Source: Halosegnis longus
GTDB taxonomy: Archaea > Halobacteriota > Halobacteria > Halobacteriales > Haloarculaceae
Assembly: GCF_009663395.1 (NCBI RefSeq)
Contig: NZ_QKNW01000001.1
Coordinates: 806,001-870,000 of the forward strand
DNA: 64,000 nt
Direction: 5' to 3'
In this document: in pieces, positions 1-8,588 of the stretch
Numbering within the stretch: the stretch's first letter is position 1
How the letters are laid out: each line of letters begins with the position of its first letter
The notes under the pieces: generated by a model
What the model was told of the DNA's origin: nothing
The model's input: the letters and a program-made list of their open reading frames with translations, nothing else
Database searches by the model: none
Made by a program: the position numbers and the translations under genes

Positions 1-380
1 CGCTTTGCGGTGTCGTTGGTCTCCCGCACTTCGAGTTTGACGCGGCCGACGCCCTGTCGCCGGCAGATGCTGAGGGCGGCACCGAGGAGGTTCGCGCCGA
101 GCCCCTGGCCGCGGGCGTCGGGACGGACCGCGAGGTCCTTGACGTGGCCGAGCGGGGTACCGCCGTTCGGGACGGTGTCGGCGACGATGAAGCCGTCGAC
201 GGACTGGTCGCCCGCGACGAGGAACCCCGGCTGGCCGAGAAACTGCTCGAAGGCGGCGTAGGGCCACGGTTGGGGAAACGACGTGGTCTCGATGCGGTAC
301 ACCGCGAGCAGGTCCGCCCGCGTCGCCTGCCGAATCGTCGGCTCGTCGGTCGACTCGCTCCCGGCTATCGTCACACCCAC
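1..380 (-). CDS. rimI: GNAT acetyltransferase, RimI-like (partial, C-terminus outside window)
   Basis: A GCN5-related N-acetyltransferase that by family would acetylate the N-terminal residue of ribosomal or other proteins using acetyl-CoA. The visible part reads as one frame with the family's early TIRQAT-like strand, an FPQPWP segment typical of RimI, and the acetyl-CoA motif A RGQGLG at about residue 90. The frame runs off the left edge, so the last part of the fold is not seen. Two in-frame GTG codons (positions 380-378 and 374-372) can start it. A TATA-like box on the minus strand (432-427) would put the transcript start near 400, so either fits with a short leader. RimI function rather than another GNAT is inferred from the FPQPWP motif. 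Confidence 0.8.
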   Translation of the reverse strand, partial: MGVTIAGSESTDEPTIRQATRADLLAVYRIETTSFPQPWPYAAFEQFLGQPGFLVAGDQSVDGFIVADTVPNGGTPLGHVKDLAVRPDARGQGLGANLLGAALSICRRQGVGRVKLEVRETNDTAK

Positions 381-426
381 GCTACGGCGGTCAGCGAGTA
401 AAGCCTTCGTCGCCAGCCAGTACCTT

Positions 427-476
427 CTTATACACCTACCGTATACAATCGGATGCACCCAGTTTTGGGTGCATCC
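427..476 (-). promoter_or_regulatory. TATA-like box plus perfect 11-bp inverted repeat upstream of the RimI-like gene
   Basis: On the minus strand a TATAAG box (432-427) lies about 50 nt before the RimI-like start. Directly upstream of it, 451-476 is a perfect inverted repeat: GGATGCACCCA, a 4-nt loop, then TGGGTGCATCC. It lies 113 bp beyond the stop of the upstream zinc-finger gene. It could be an operator next to the core promoter or a transcript-end hairpin of that gene. No U-tract follows on the minus strand. Confidence 0.5.
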
Positions 477-588
477 CCACCTCGCCCCCGTCGGGAGGGC
501 TCTCCCCCACCCTCCTCCCTCCGGGGACGCTTTTCACTCCCCACAGCGGTCGCTGGTGAGCGCGAGCGACGCGAGTGCGAGACGCCGA

Positions 589-762
589 TTAGTTCGGCGT
601 CCAGCCGCAGACCGTACACTCCGGGGCCGCCATCTCGTGGAGTCCGCCACACTCCGGACAGCGCTTTTTGTTATAGTCCTCCTCCCACGCCGGCGTCTCG
701 GTTTCCGTCTCGTGGCCCCTGTCTGCGAGGAAGTCGTCGAAGATGTCGTTCGCGGTCGCCAT
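589..762 (-). CDS. Small zinc-finger protein, HVO_0416 family
   Basis: A 57-residue acidic protein with two CxxC pairs, CPECGG at about residue 36 and CTVCGW at about residue 49, forming a one-zinc ribbon. Length and layout (acidic N-terminus ending in a DFLADRGHE-like segment, a YNKKRCPECGG core, a short tail) match what I recall of the haloarchaeal HVO_0416 family. The molecular role is unknown; such mini zinc fingers probably bind a protein or nucleic acid partner. The ATG is chosen because a TATTT-rich box near 787-797 lies about 30 nt upstream, fitting a leaderless transcript. It diverges from the helicase gene at 881. Confidence 0.75.
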   Translation of the reverse strand: MATANDIFDDFLADRGHETETETPAWEEDYNKKRCPECGGLHEMAAPECTVCGWTPN

Positions 763-880
763 ACAAGCAGATAATTAGCCGCGGTGGAAATAAATGTGTG
801 GTACGCTTTAGCACGGAACGGGGAGCAGCCGGGCCAGCGAAGCCACGCCCCTTATGCCCGATGGTCGTGTTCATGTCTCT

Positions 881-2722
881 ATGACCGACGATACGCACCT
901 GACGCGGCTGTTCGGTGGTCCCGGCAGCGGGAAGACCACCGCACTCCTCGACCGCGTCGACGAGATGCTCGAGGAGGGCGTCGACGTACGGGATATCCTC
1001 GTCGTCTCCTACACGCGGGCGGCCGCCGCCGAGATTCGCGAACGGCTGGCGGAGCGACTCGACCGCTCGCCGAAGTCGCTGAAGGGGAACGTCTCCACGA
1101 TGCACGCGAAGGCGTACGAACTGCTCGACTTGTCTCGGGGCGACGTGGTCGGCGAAGACGAGAAAGAGGAGTTCTGCTCGGAGTACGGCATCGAGTTCGA
1201 AGGCGAGTACGACTCCAACCGGCGGCGCTCGTCGCGCTCGACCACCATCGGCAACAAGATTCTCGCCACCTCCGAGTGGCTCCAGCGGACCCGCCGCGAC
1301 GTGGCCGACTGGTACGACGTTCCCTTCCAGTGGGACGTGGATGAGGTCCGACTCCCGCCGGAGGAGGACCCCAACTCACAGACCGGCAACAAGTACACCC
1401 CGACGTGGTCGTCGGACGACGACCGCATCGACGTGCCGGAGGTCATCCGCGCGTGGCGCGCGTACAAGGGTGAACACGGCGTCGTCGGCTTCGCCGACAT
1501 GCTCGAACGCGTCACCCAGCGCTCGCTCGTCCCGAACGTCGACCACCTCGTCATCGACGAGTTCCAGGACATCACGACGCTTCAACACGACGCCTACGAG
1601 GAGTGGCGACCCCACATGGAGTCGGTGCTCATCGCGGGCGACGACGACCAGGTCGTCTACGCGTGGCAGGGAGCCGACCCCGCGCTCCTGCTTGAGGCCG
1701 ACCCCGACGACGACGTCATCCTGCCCAACTCCTACCGGCTCCCGTCGAACGTGCTCAACGTCGTCAACCGCGAGATTCGCCACATCGACGAGCGCCAAGA
1801 GAAGGACCTGAACCCGCGCAAGGAGGGCGGCACCGTCGAGGGGATTCGCTCGCCGTCGATGTTCGACCTCACCCGGAACGTCCGCGACACCATCGAGGCG
1901 ACCGAAGACGAGACCGTGATGGTGTTGTTCCGCGCCCGCTATCAGCTGTTCCAGTTCATGGAGGAGTTCACCTCGATGGGGATTCCGTACACCTCGCTGA
2001 CGGACATCCGGATGTGGACCGACCGGCTCGAAGGGTACGTCCGCGCCGTCGAGAAGAAGACCGAGGAGGAACACATGACCGGCCTGGAGGCGCGGCGGCT
2101 CGCCGAGATGCTCGCCGACTCCGCGTTCGGCACGAAGGAGCGCGACGACCTCTTCGACGCGCTCGACGACCTGAAAGACCAGAACAACGCCCGGCTGGAG
2201 GATTTCGAGGTAAGTCCCGACTTCATCGAGGAGTACGCTCCGTTCACGCCCGGCGTCGCCGGTGCCTCCGACATGCTCACGCGCACCTCGAACTTCCAGG
2301 AGCGCTCCGTCGACGCCTACTTCGACGGCCCGTATCAGGGGATGGACGCCGACCGCGTCCGCGTCGGCACCATCCACTCCGCGAAGGGTCGCGAGGCCGA
2401 CCACGTCTTCGTCTGTACCGACCTCACCGAGAAGGTGGTCGAGCAGATGGCGGCCACCGTCGACCGCGACCGACTCCCCGAGGACGTGGAGTTCCAGAAG
2501 GGAACCGACCCGGTCCCGGTGTTGACGGACAACGAGCGACGGGTCTTCTACGTCGGGATGTCGCGTGCCCGCGAACGGCTCGTCCTGATGGAGAATCTCA
2601 TCGACGGCGCGCCGACGCTCCCGCTCGACGTGCTCATCGACAACGAGCCGAGCGAACTCCCGCTCGTGGAGTTCATCGAGCAGGCACAGGAGCCGCTCGA
2701 AGTCGCCGAGCCGGCCGACTGA
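881..2722 (+). CDS. UvrD/Rep-type superfamily I DNA helicase
   Basis: A 613-residue SF1A helicase that would unwind DNA 3-prime to 5-prime using ATP in repair or replication restart. Visible motifs in order: Walker A GGPGSGKTT at about residue 12, motif Ia SYTRAAAAEI, Walker B VIDEFQD near 225, motif III GDDDQVVYAWQGADP near 250, motif V GTIHSAKGREADHVFV near 497 and motif VI YVGMSRARERL near 555. It is shorter than bacterial UvrD (about 720). An upstream in-frame ATG at 854 exists. The ATG at 881 is preferred because the protein then starts eight residues before the Q-motif region and a CTTATG box lies about 28 nt upstream. The precise subfamily (UvrD, Rep or PcrA) cannot be told. Confidence 0.92.
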   Translation: MTDDTHLTRLFGGPGSGKTTALLDRVDEMLEEGVDVRDILVVSYTRAAAAEIRERLAERLDRSPKSLKGNVSTMHAKAYELLDLSRGDVVGEDEKEEFCSEYGIEFEGEYDSNRRRSSRSTTIGNKILATSEWLQRTRRDVADWYDVPFQWDVDEVRLPPEEDPNSQTGNKYTPTWSSDDDRIDVPEVIRAWRAYKGEHGVVGFADMLERVTQRSLVPNVDHLVIDEFQDITTLQHDAYEEWRPHMESVLIAGDDDQVVYAWQGADPALLLEADPDDDVILPNSYRLPSNVLNVVNREIRHIDERQEKDLNPRKEGGTVEGIRSPSMFDLTRNVRDTIEATEDETVMVLFRARYQLFQFMEEFTSMGIPYTSLTDIRMWTDRLEGYVRAVEKKTEEEHMTGLEARRLAEMLADSAFGTKERDDLFDALDDLKDQNNARLEDFEVSPDFIEEYAPFTPGVAGASDMLTRTSNFQERSVDAYFDGPYQGMDADRVRVGTIHSAKGREADHVFVCTDLTEKVVEQMAATVDRDRLPEDVEFQKGTDPVPVLTDNERRVFYVGMSRARERLVLMENLIDGAPTLPLDVLIDNEPSELPLVEFIEQAQEPLEVAEPAD

Positions 2723-2768
2723 CCGCGGCAACCGCAGTCGTTTCGCCGCTGGCGACCCTACGTCGGAC

Positions 2769-3047
2769 ATGAGCGAACAAGCGACCGTACAGGTGTGGCT
2801 GGTCGAGCGGACCTACTCGGACGACGAACAGAACCTCATCATCCTCACGTACGCGACGCCCGACGGCGAGCGGTACTTCCGGAAGGAACGCGCGCTCACG
2901 ACACCCGGCGACCGGCGGGCCACGACGGCCGCCGTTGAGGCCGAGCCGCAGAATCTCGGCGAGGTGACCGACCCCGACGAGCGCGAGCAGTACGCGGCCG
3001 AAGCACGGCGGATGGCCGCGGAACACGACCCCGGCGACGAGATCTAA
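2769..3047 (+). CDS. Uncharacterised small acidic protein
   Basis: A 92-residue protein I do not recognise by name. It has a beta-rich N-terminal half (VQVWLVERTYSDDEQNLI) and an acidic helical C-terminus rich in Glu and Ala. There is no signal peptide, membrane segment or cysteine pair. It follows the helicase by 46 bp on the same strand and overlaps the stop of the convergent membrane-protein gene by 4 bp. Its amino-acid bias matches haloarchaeal coding sequence and its ATG follows a short gap, so it is probably a real gene, perhaps co-transcribed with the helicase. Confidence 0.65.
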   Translation: MSEQATVQVWLVERTYSDDEQNLIILTYATPDGERYFRKERALTTPGDRRATTAAVEAEPQNLGEVTDPDEREQYAAEARRMAAEHDPGDEI

Positions 3048-3283
3048 TCCTCGTCGGGTTCCTCGACGACCGCCCCGACCGTCTTCTCCGCGACGAGACC
3101 CGGAATGTCCGTCGGCGTCGTGAGATACTCCTCGATGAGCACCATCAGCGCCGCGATTGCGAGCACGATACCCCCGACCAGATGCTCGCCCGCGAGCAGT
3201 TGCTCGATGCCGAAGATGACGAGCGGGACCGCGAGCGCGACGGTCGCTGCTAGCCCGACGGTACTCATGATTGACCGCGCCAT
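3044..3283 (-). CDS. Small two-span membrane protein
   Basis: A 79-residue protein with two predicted transmembrane helices, about residues 8-25 (LAATVALAVPLVIFGI) and 32-50 (HLVGGIVLAIAALMVLIEEY), followed by a short soluble tail containing TTPTDIP. It resembles small membrane proteins conserved in halophiles but without known function. The ATG at 3283 is preferred because a GAAGGAT purine stretch lies just before it; the downstream ATG at 3268 would give 74 residues. The gene is convergent with the gene ending at 3047 and diverges from riboflavin synthase. Confidence 0.7.
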   Translation of the reverse strand: MARSIMSTVGLAATVALAVPLVIFGIEQLLAGEHLVGGIVLAIAALMVLIEEYLTTPTDIPGLVAEKTVGAVVEEPDED

Positions 3284-3376
3284 ATCCTTCGTGGGTCGCG
3301 CGCGACCGAAAGCGCTCCGGCTTCTCCCAGTTTCGAGAATACTAACACATTTGCGTCGCGTCGCCGTAATGAGACC

Positions 3377-3967
3377 GTGTTCACCGGAATCATCGAGACG
3401 ACGGGTGAGGTGCTCGCCCGCGAGCAGACCGCCGACGGGCTGCGGCTCCGACTGGCTGCACACTTCGCCGACGAGCTCACGCACGGCCAGTCGGTCGCCG
3501 TCTCCGGCGCGTGTCTCACCGTCGAGGAGCAGACCGACGACTCGTTTTCGGTCTTTCTGGCCGAGGAGACCGTCGAGGTGACGTATCTCGGCGACCTCGC
3601 CGTCGGCGACACCGTGAACCTCGAACGCGCGCTCCCCGCGGACGGCCGCTTCGACGGCCACATCGTGCAGGGGCACGTCGACGGCGTCGGCGAGGTGACG
3701 GGCATCGAGCAGGTCGAGGAAGATTGGTACTTCGAGTTCTCGCTGCCCGAGTCGATGGGCCAGTACGTCGTCTCGAAGGGGTCGATTACCATCGACGGCA
3801 TCTCCCTGACCGTCGCCGACATCGACGCGGACGGCTTCGCGGTCGCCATCATCCCGGCGACCTACGAGATTACGACCCTCTCGGAGAAGTCGGTCGGCGA
3901 CCCCGTCCACCTCGAGGTCGACGTCATCGCCAAGTACGTCGAATCCATCACCGAACAGTACGCCTGA
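3377..3967 (+). CDS. ribE: Riboflavin synthase, alpha-chain type
   Basis: Catalyses dismutation of two 6,7-dimethyl-8-ribityllumazine molecules to riboflavin, the last step of riboflavin synthesis, and so feeds both flavin and F420 (deazaflavin) chemistry. The 196-residue length and the internal duplication are diagnostic. The first lumazine-binding barrel begins with FTGIIETTGEV at residue 2, and the second begins near residue 95 with FDGHIVQGHVDGVGEV. Conserved segments SVAVSGACLTV and GSITIDGISLTV occur at equivalent places in the two halves. The start is a GTG, fixed by the family's MFTGIIE N-terminus. This is the bacterial-type enzyme used by haloarchaea rather than the methanogen RibC type. 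Confidence 0.95.
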   Translation: MFTGIIETTGEVLAREQTADGLRLRLAAHFADELTHGQSVAVSGACLTVEEQTDDSFSVFLAEETVEVTYLGDLAVGDTVNLERALPADGRFDGHIVQGHVDGVGEVTGIEQVEEDWYFEFSLPESMGQYVVSKGSITIDGISLTVADIDADGFAVAIIPATYEITTLSEKSVGDPVHLEVDVIAKYVESITEQYA

Positions 3968-3998
3968 GACGCGGTGACACGAGGCGCGCTTTTACAAT

Positions 3999-4008
3999 GT
4001 TTATAAGT
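3999..4008 (+). promoter_or_regulatory. TATA box of the PIN-ATPase-KH gene
   Basis: The sequence TTTATAAG lies about 25 nt before the ATG at 4029. That spacing places transcription initiation at or next to the start codon, as in leaderless haloarchaeal mRNAs. Confidence 0.6.
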
Positions 4009-4028
4009 TCGCCCGCCCTCCCTCCTGT

Positions 4029-5885
4029 ATGGATATTCTTCCGGACACGAGCGCGGTCATCGACGGCCGCGTGTCCGAACACGACGACGTGACCCACGTC
4101 TACGTGCCGAACGCTGTCGTCGCGGAGCTGGAGTCGCAGGCGAATCAGGGGCGCGACTCGGGGTGGGCCGGTCTCGAAGAGCTACAACGATTAGCCGAGG
4201 CTGCCGACGCCGGCGACCTCTCCGTCGAGTACATCGGCCGACGCCCGACCCACGACGAGACCGAGGGCGCGGGCGAGGGTGACATCGACGCGCTGATTCG
4301 CGACCTCGCGCGCGACCACGACGCGACGCTGCTCACCAGCGACCGCGTGCAGGCGGAGGTGGGCGAGGCGATGGGCGTCACCGTCGAGTACGTCGAGCCG
4401 AAGGTGGACACGACCGACGAGACGACCGACGACGGGCTCGACATCGAGCGCTACTTCGACGACAAGACGATGTCCGTCCACCTGAAGACGGGCGTCGCGC
4501 CGATGGCGAAGCGCGGCGATATCGGCGATATCTCGTACGGGCCAATCGCCGGCGAGCCGCTGTCGGAGTCGGAGATGCTGACGTTCGCGAACGATATCGA
4601 GTCGACGGCCCGCGCCTCCTCGCGCGGCTTCGTCGAGCTCGAGGAGCCGGGGATGAAGATCATCCAGTACGCCGACTACCGCATCGCCGTCGCTCGGCCA
4701 CCGTTCGCCGACGGCATCGAGATTACGGCCGTCCGGCCCATCGCGTCGCCCACGCTCGACGAGTACGACCTGCCGGACGGGCTTCGCGACCGGTTCACCG
4801 AACACCAGCGCGGCATTCTGCTGTCGGGTTCGCCGGGGGCAGGGAAGTCCACGTTCGCGCAGGCGGTCGCGGAGTTCCTCGCCGACTCGGATTTCGCCGT
4901 CAAGACGATGGAGAAGCCGCGTGACCTCCAGGTCGGCGACCACATCACCCAGTACACCGAGCTTCGCGGGTCGATGGAGCGGACCGCCGACTCGCTGCTC
5001 ATGGTCCGGCCCGACTACACCATCTACGACGAGGTGCGCAAGACCTCTGACTTCAACACCTTCGCCGACATGCGACTCGCCGGCGTCGGGATGATCGGCG
5101 TCGTCCACGCGACCCGGGCCATCGACGCGCTCCAGCGACTCGTCGGCCGTGTCGAACTCGGCATGATTCCGCAGGTCGTCGACACCGTCGTCTACATCGA
5201 GGCCGGCGAAATCGACACCGTCTACGAGGTCGAGACGAAAGTGAAGGTTCCCCACGGGCTGATGGAGGAGGACCTCACCCGCCCGGTCGTCGTCATCTCC
5301 GACTACGAGACGGGCGAGCCGGCATACGAGATTTACACGTTCAATCAGCAGGTCGTCACCGTTCCGCTCGAAGACGGCGACGAACAGGAGTCGGGCGTCA
5401 GTCGAATTGCGAAAAACGAAATCGAGCGCGAAATCAAGTCCATCGCCCACGGGCAGGTGGAAGTCGAGATTACGAGCGACAACGCCGCCACCGTCTACGT
5501 TTCCGAAAACGACATCTCCTCGGTTATCGGGAAGGGCGGCGGCCGCATCACCGACATCGAGAATCGGCTTGGCATGGAGTTGGACGTGCGGACGCTCGAT
5601 GAGTACGCGGGCGGCTTCGGCGGCGGGAACAGTAGCTCCGGCAGCACAGACAGCAAGAGCAAGCAGGGAGAAATCGTCACGCCCGAAGTCACCTCCCGAC
5701 ACATCATCCTCCCCGTGGAGGGCCACGCGGGCGAGACGGTTGAGGTGCAGGCCGGCGGGCAGTATCTGTTCACCGCGACCGTCTCGCGGGGCGGTGAGGT
5801 GCAGATTTCCCGCGGGAGCGGGCTGGCCGACGAACTGGAGACGGCAGTCGACAGCGGACAACAGGTCACGGTCACGCCACAGTAG
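4029..5885 (+). CDS. PINc/VapC-like ATPase with KH domain
   Basis: A 618-residue multidomain protein conserved across archaea. Residues 1 to about 135 form a PIN nuclease domain (acidic residues in LPDTSAVIDGR, a later DIDALIRDLA and LLTSDRVQAE). A PilT/VirB11-like ATPase follows, with Walker A GSPGAGKST at about residue 268. Near residue 498 there is a KH-type RNA-binding loop, VIGKGGGRITDIE. A Gly/Ser linker and a small beta-rich C-terminal domain complete it. The combination suggests RNA binding and cleavage coupled to ATP hydrolysis; substrates are not known to me. It has its own leaderless-type promoter and stands alone between ribE and a convergent HTH gene. Confidence 0.9.
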   Translation: MDILPDTSAVIDGRVSEHDDVTHVYVPNAVVAELESQANQGRDSGWAGLEELQRLAEAADAGDLSVEYIGRRPTHDETEGAGEGDIDALIRDLARDHDATLLTSDRVQAEVGEAMGVTVEYVEPKVDTTDETTDDGLDIERYFDDKTMSVHLKTGVAPMAKRGDIGDISYGPIAGEPLSESEMLTFANDIESTARASSRGFVELEEPGMKIIQYADYRIAVARPPFADGIEITAVRPIASPTLDEYDLPDGLRDRFTEHQRGILLSGSPGAGKSTFAQAVAEFLADSDFAVKTMEKPRDLQVGDHITQYTELRGSMERTADSLLMVRPDYTIYDEVRKTSDFNTFADMRLAGVGMIGVVHATRAIDALQRLVGRVELGMIPQVVDTVVYIEAGEIDTVYEVETKVKVPHGLMEEDLTRPVVVISDYETGEPAYEIYTFNQQVVTVPLEDGDEQESGVSRIAKNEIEREIKSIAHGQVEVEITSDNAATVYVSENDISSVIGKGGGRITDIENRLGMELDVRTLDEYAGGFGGGNSSSGSTDSKSKQGEIVTPEVTSRHIILPVEGHAGETVEVQAGGQYLFTATVSRGGEVQISRGSGLADELETAVDSGQQVTVTPQ

Positions 5886-5954
5886 CCGAACGACGGCGGC
5901 GCTATCGGGGCGTAGTTCGCGGAGAAGACAACTGCGACGAGCGGAACGGACCTC

Positions 5955-6227
5955 TCAGTCGTCGGCGGCGGCGACGGTCTCGGCGGATTGGTCGTCGGCG
6001 TCGGTGAGCTGGTAGAGATTCTGTCGGGCGTCGGCGAAGTAGACGTCTTCGCTGACCACGTCGATGGCTTCGAGCCGTTCGAGGGCGTAGCGAACGGTTC
6101 GGGCCGACAGCATCGACTCCTCGACGATGCCCTTCTGGGTCATCGGCCCGTCGTACTCCAGTACCTTGTAGACGAGCTTGGCGCTCGGTGGGAGATCAGC
6201 GACTGTCTCTCCGTCAGAATCGCTCAT
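5955..6227 (-). CDS. Winged-helix transcriptional regulator, MarR/TrmB-like
   Basis: A 90-residue single-domain DNA-binding protein. After a short acidic tail, residues 10-80 form a winged helix: LPPSAKLVYKVLEYDGPMTQKGIVEE (helices 1-2), SARTVRYALERLEAIDVV (recognition helix and helix 4), then the wing FADARQNLYQLTD. There is no effector domain, so it probably acts as a dimer with a small regulon. An upstream in-frame ATG at 6263 would add 12 residues. The ATG at 6227 is chosen because the acidic MSDSDGE start is more typical and the extra residues look non-coding. Confidence 0.85.
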   Translation of the reverse strand: MSDSDGETVADLPPSAKLVYKVLEYDGPMTQKGIVEESMLSARTVRYALERLEAIDVVSEDVYFADARQNLYQLTDADDQSAETVAAADD

Positions 6228-6390
6228 GCTACCTGCATAGAGAGGTCCAGACGGCATAAACATGAAGGTGAGTTATTGCTAACCGCCCCGCAGCAGCCCC
6301 CGAGCGACGGATAAAACGGACGAACACGCCAGCGTAGCCCGCGGTTGTGGCTTCGAATCGCTTTTGCCGTCAGGGAGACGACGGAGGTAC

Positions 6391-6705
6391 ATGGCGACCG
6401 ACACCGCTGGCCGCTTCTCCTCGCACATGCGGGGGGTCGTGGTCACATCACTGGCGTGTTCGATGGGGCTTGCCGCTGCGGTCGCGTCGTCGGTCGTGAC
6501 GGCCGGCCTCCAAACGCCCGCAACGAGCAACCAGGCGCTGTACGTGCTGGTGGGGGCGATTCTGGTGCAGTTCCCCGTCCTGTCGGTCATGGGTATCGAC
6601 GTTGGCGAGTTCTCGACGAAGGACTACCTCTACGTCGCGTTCATGACCTTCGCGCTCTGGTTCATCAGTTGGGGTATCCTGCTGACCACGGGGAGTAGCT
6701 TCTAA
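6391..6705 (+). CDS. EMC6-like small membrane protein
   Basis: A 104-residue integral membrane protein with three likely helices, at about residues 17-39, 47-65 and 76-98. Layout and length fit the archaeal EMC6-like family, distant relatives of a subunit of the eukaryotic ER membrane protein insertase. The stop overlaps the abce1 start (TAATG), so the two are translationally coupled. The ATG at 6391 is preferred over one 27 nt upstream because the extra residues are an Arg run unlike the rest. The EMC6 assignment rests on topology and context and is moderate. Confidence 0.7.
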   Translation: MATDTAGRFSSHMRGVVVTSLACSMGLAAAVASSVVTAGLQTPATSNQALYVLVGAILVQFPVLSVMGIDVGEFSTKDYLYVAFMTFALWFISWGILLTTGSSF

Positions 6706-8546
6706 TGGCCGGCGATTCCATCGCAGTCGTCGACTTAGACCGGTGTCAGCCCGACCGGTGTAACTACGAGTGCATGAACTACTGCCCGCCGAACCGGACG
6801 GGTAAGGAGTGTATCGTCGAGCGCGGCGACCACTTCGGCGAGGACGAACCCCACGAGGGCGGCGACGACCAGATACTCATCTCCGAGGAGATCTGTCTGG
6901 GCGAAAGCTGCGGTATCTGCGTCGAGAAATGCCCGTTCGACGCCATCGAGATTATCAATCTCCCGCAGGAACTCGACGAGAATCCGACTCACCGCTACGG
7001 CGAGAACGCGTTCGGGCTTTACGGGCTACCCGCGCCGGAATCGGGCACCGTCACCGGCATCCTCGGCCCGAACGGCATCGGGAAGACGACGGCCGTCCGC
7101 ATCCTCGCGGGCGAAATCGAGCCGAACCTCGGTCGCCACGCCGACGCCCCGTCGTGGGACGAGGTGATGGACGCGTACCGCGGCACCGAACTCCAGTCGT
7201 ATCTCGCCGAGCTGCGCGAGGGAGACGTGACCGTCGCGCGCAAGCCCCAGTACGTCGACAAGATTCCAAACAGCTTCTCGGGTATCACCCGAGAGCTCAT
7301 CGAGGGCGTCGACGAGCGCGGCGTCGCCGACGAGATTACCGAGCGACTCGACATCCGGCCGGTGCTCGACCAGCCGATTGATACGCTCTCCGGCGGGGAG
7401 CTACAGCGAGTCGCGCTCGCGGCGACGCTCGTGCGCGATGCCGACTTCTACTTCCTCGATGAGATTACGCCGTATCTCGACATCGGCCAGCGCGTCACCG
7501 CCTCGCGGCTCATCCAAGACCTTGCGGCCGACGGCGACCGCTCCATGCTCGTCGTGGAACACGACCTCGCCGTGCTCGATCTGTTGGCGGACTCGATTCA
7601 CGTCGCCTACGGCGAACCGTCCGCCTACGGTGTCATCACCGACCCCAAGAGCACGAAAAGCGGCATCAACGAGTATCTCTCCGGCTATCTCGACAACGAG
7701 AACATGCGAATCCGACAGGAGGCAATCGAGTTCGAGCAACACGCGCCACGCGTGGCCTCCAACACCGACACGCTCGTCGAGTATCCCGCCCTCTCGAAAT
7801 CCTACGGCGAGGGCGAGTTCTCGCTCGACATCGAGGCCGGCGAGATTCGCAACAACGAGGTGTTGGGTATCGTCGGGCCGAACGGTATCGGGAAGTCGAC
7901 GTTCGCGAAGATGCTCGCCGGCAAGCTCGACCCCGACGAGGGGAGTCTCGACACGACGCTCGACATCTCCTACAAGCCGCAGTACGTCGACATCGACCAG
8001 CCGATGCGCGTCGACGCGTTCCTGTCCTCGATTACCGACCAGTTCGGCTCCTCCTACTGGGAGACGGAAATCGCCCAGCCGCTCCAGCTCCAGCGGATTA
8101 TGGAGCAGAACCTCACCGACCTCTCGGGCGGCGAGCGACAACGCGTCGCCATCGCGGCGTGTCTCTCGAAGGACGCCGACCTGTATCTGCTCGACGAGCC
8201 GTCGGCCCACCTCGACGTGGAACAGCGGGTGCTCGCCACCCGCGCAATCCGTCGGTACACGGAGAATCACAAGGCGACCGCGATGGTCATCGACCACGAC
8301 ATCTACATGATCGACCTGCTCGCCGACCGCCTGCAGGTGTTCGACGGCCAGCCGGCGGAACACGGCCACGCCGGCCAGCCGGTCGGGATGCGCGAGGGGA
8401 TGAACGAGTTCCTCGCGAATCTCGACGTGACGTTCCGGCGCGACCAGCGCACCGGTCGCCCGCGCATCAACAAACCCGGCTCGCAGAAGGACCGCGAGCA
8501 GAAGAACGCCGGCGAGTACTACTACGCGCCGGCCGACGACGAGTAA
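6705..8546 (+). CDS. abce1: Ribosome recycling ATPase ABCE1 (RLI)
   Basis: Splits post-termination 70S-type archaeal ribosomes into subunits, working with aPelota or aRF1. The 613-residue protein has the N-terminal two-[4Fe-4S] domain (cysteines in RCNYECMNYCPP and CLGESCGICVEKCPF), then twin ABC domains with Walker A GPNGIGKTT near residue 120 and GPNGIGKST near 391. Signatures are LSGGELQR and LSGGERQR, and the Walker B segments read FYFLDEITPYLD and LYLLDEPSAHLD. All key residues are intact. It shares a stop/start overlap with the EMC6-like gene, the only hint of an operon. Confidence 0.98.
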   Translation: MAGDSIAVVDLDRCQPDRCNYECMNYCPPNRTGKECIVERGDHFGEDEPHEGGDDQILISEEICLGESCGICVEKCPFDAIEIINLPQELDENPTHRYGENAFGLYGLPAPESGTVTGILGPNGIGKTTAVRILAGEIEPNLGRHADAPSWDEVMDAYRGTELQSYLAELREGDVTVARKPQYVDKIPNSFSGITRELIEGVDERGVADEITERLDIRPVLDQPIDTLSGGELQRVALAATLVRDADFYFLDEITPYLDIGQRVTASRLIQDLAADGDRSMLVVEHDLAVLDLLADSIHVAYGEPSAYGVITDPKSTKSGINEYLSGYLDNENMRIRQEAIEFEQHAPRVASNTDTLVEYPALSKSYGEGEFSLDIEAGEIRNNEVLGIVGPNGIGKSTFAKMLAGKLDPDEGSLDTTLDISYKPQYVDIDQPMRVDAFLSSITDQFGSSYWETEIAQPLQLQRIMEQNLTDLSGGERQRVAIAACLSKDADLYLLDEPSAHLDVEQRVLATRAIRRYTENHKATAMVIDHDIYMIDLLADRLQVFDGQPAEHGHAGQPVGMREGMNEFLANLDVTFRRDQRTGRPRINKPGSQKDREQKNAGEYYYAPADDE

Positions 8547-8588
8547 CGGACCCGAAGCTTCCTACCTCCGGCCCCCCTCCGTCGGGGT

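Noticed and set aside
428..652. 74-codon minus-strand frame near the left end
   Set aside because: It overlaps the zinc-finger gene in another frame, is Arg/Gly-rich and spans the inverted repeat; not a plausible halophilic protein.
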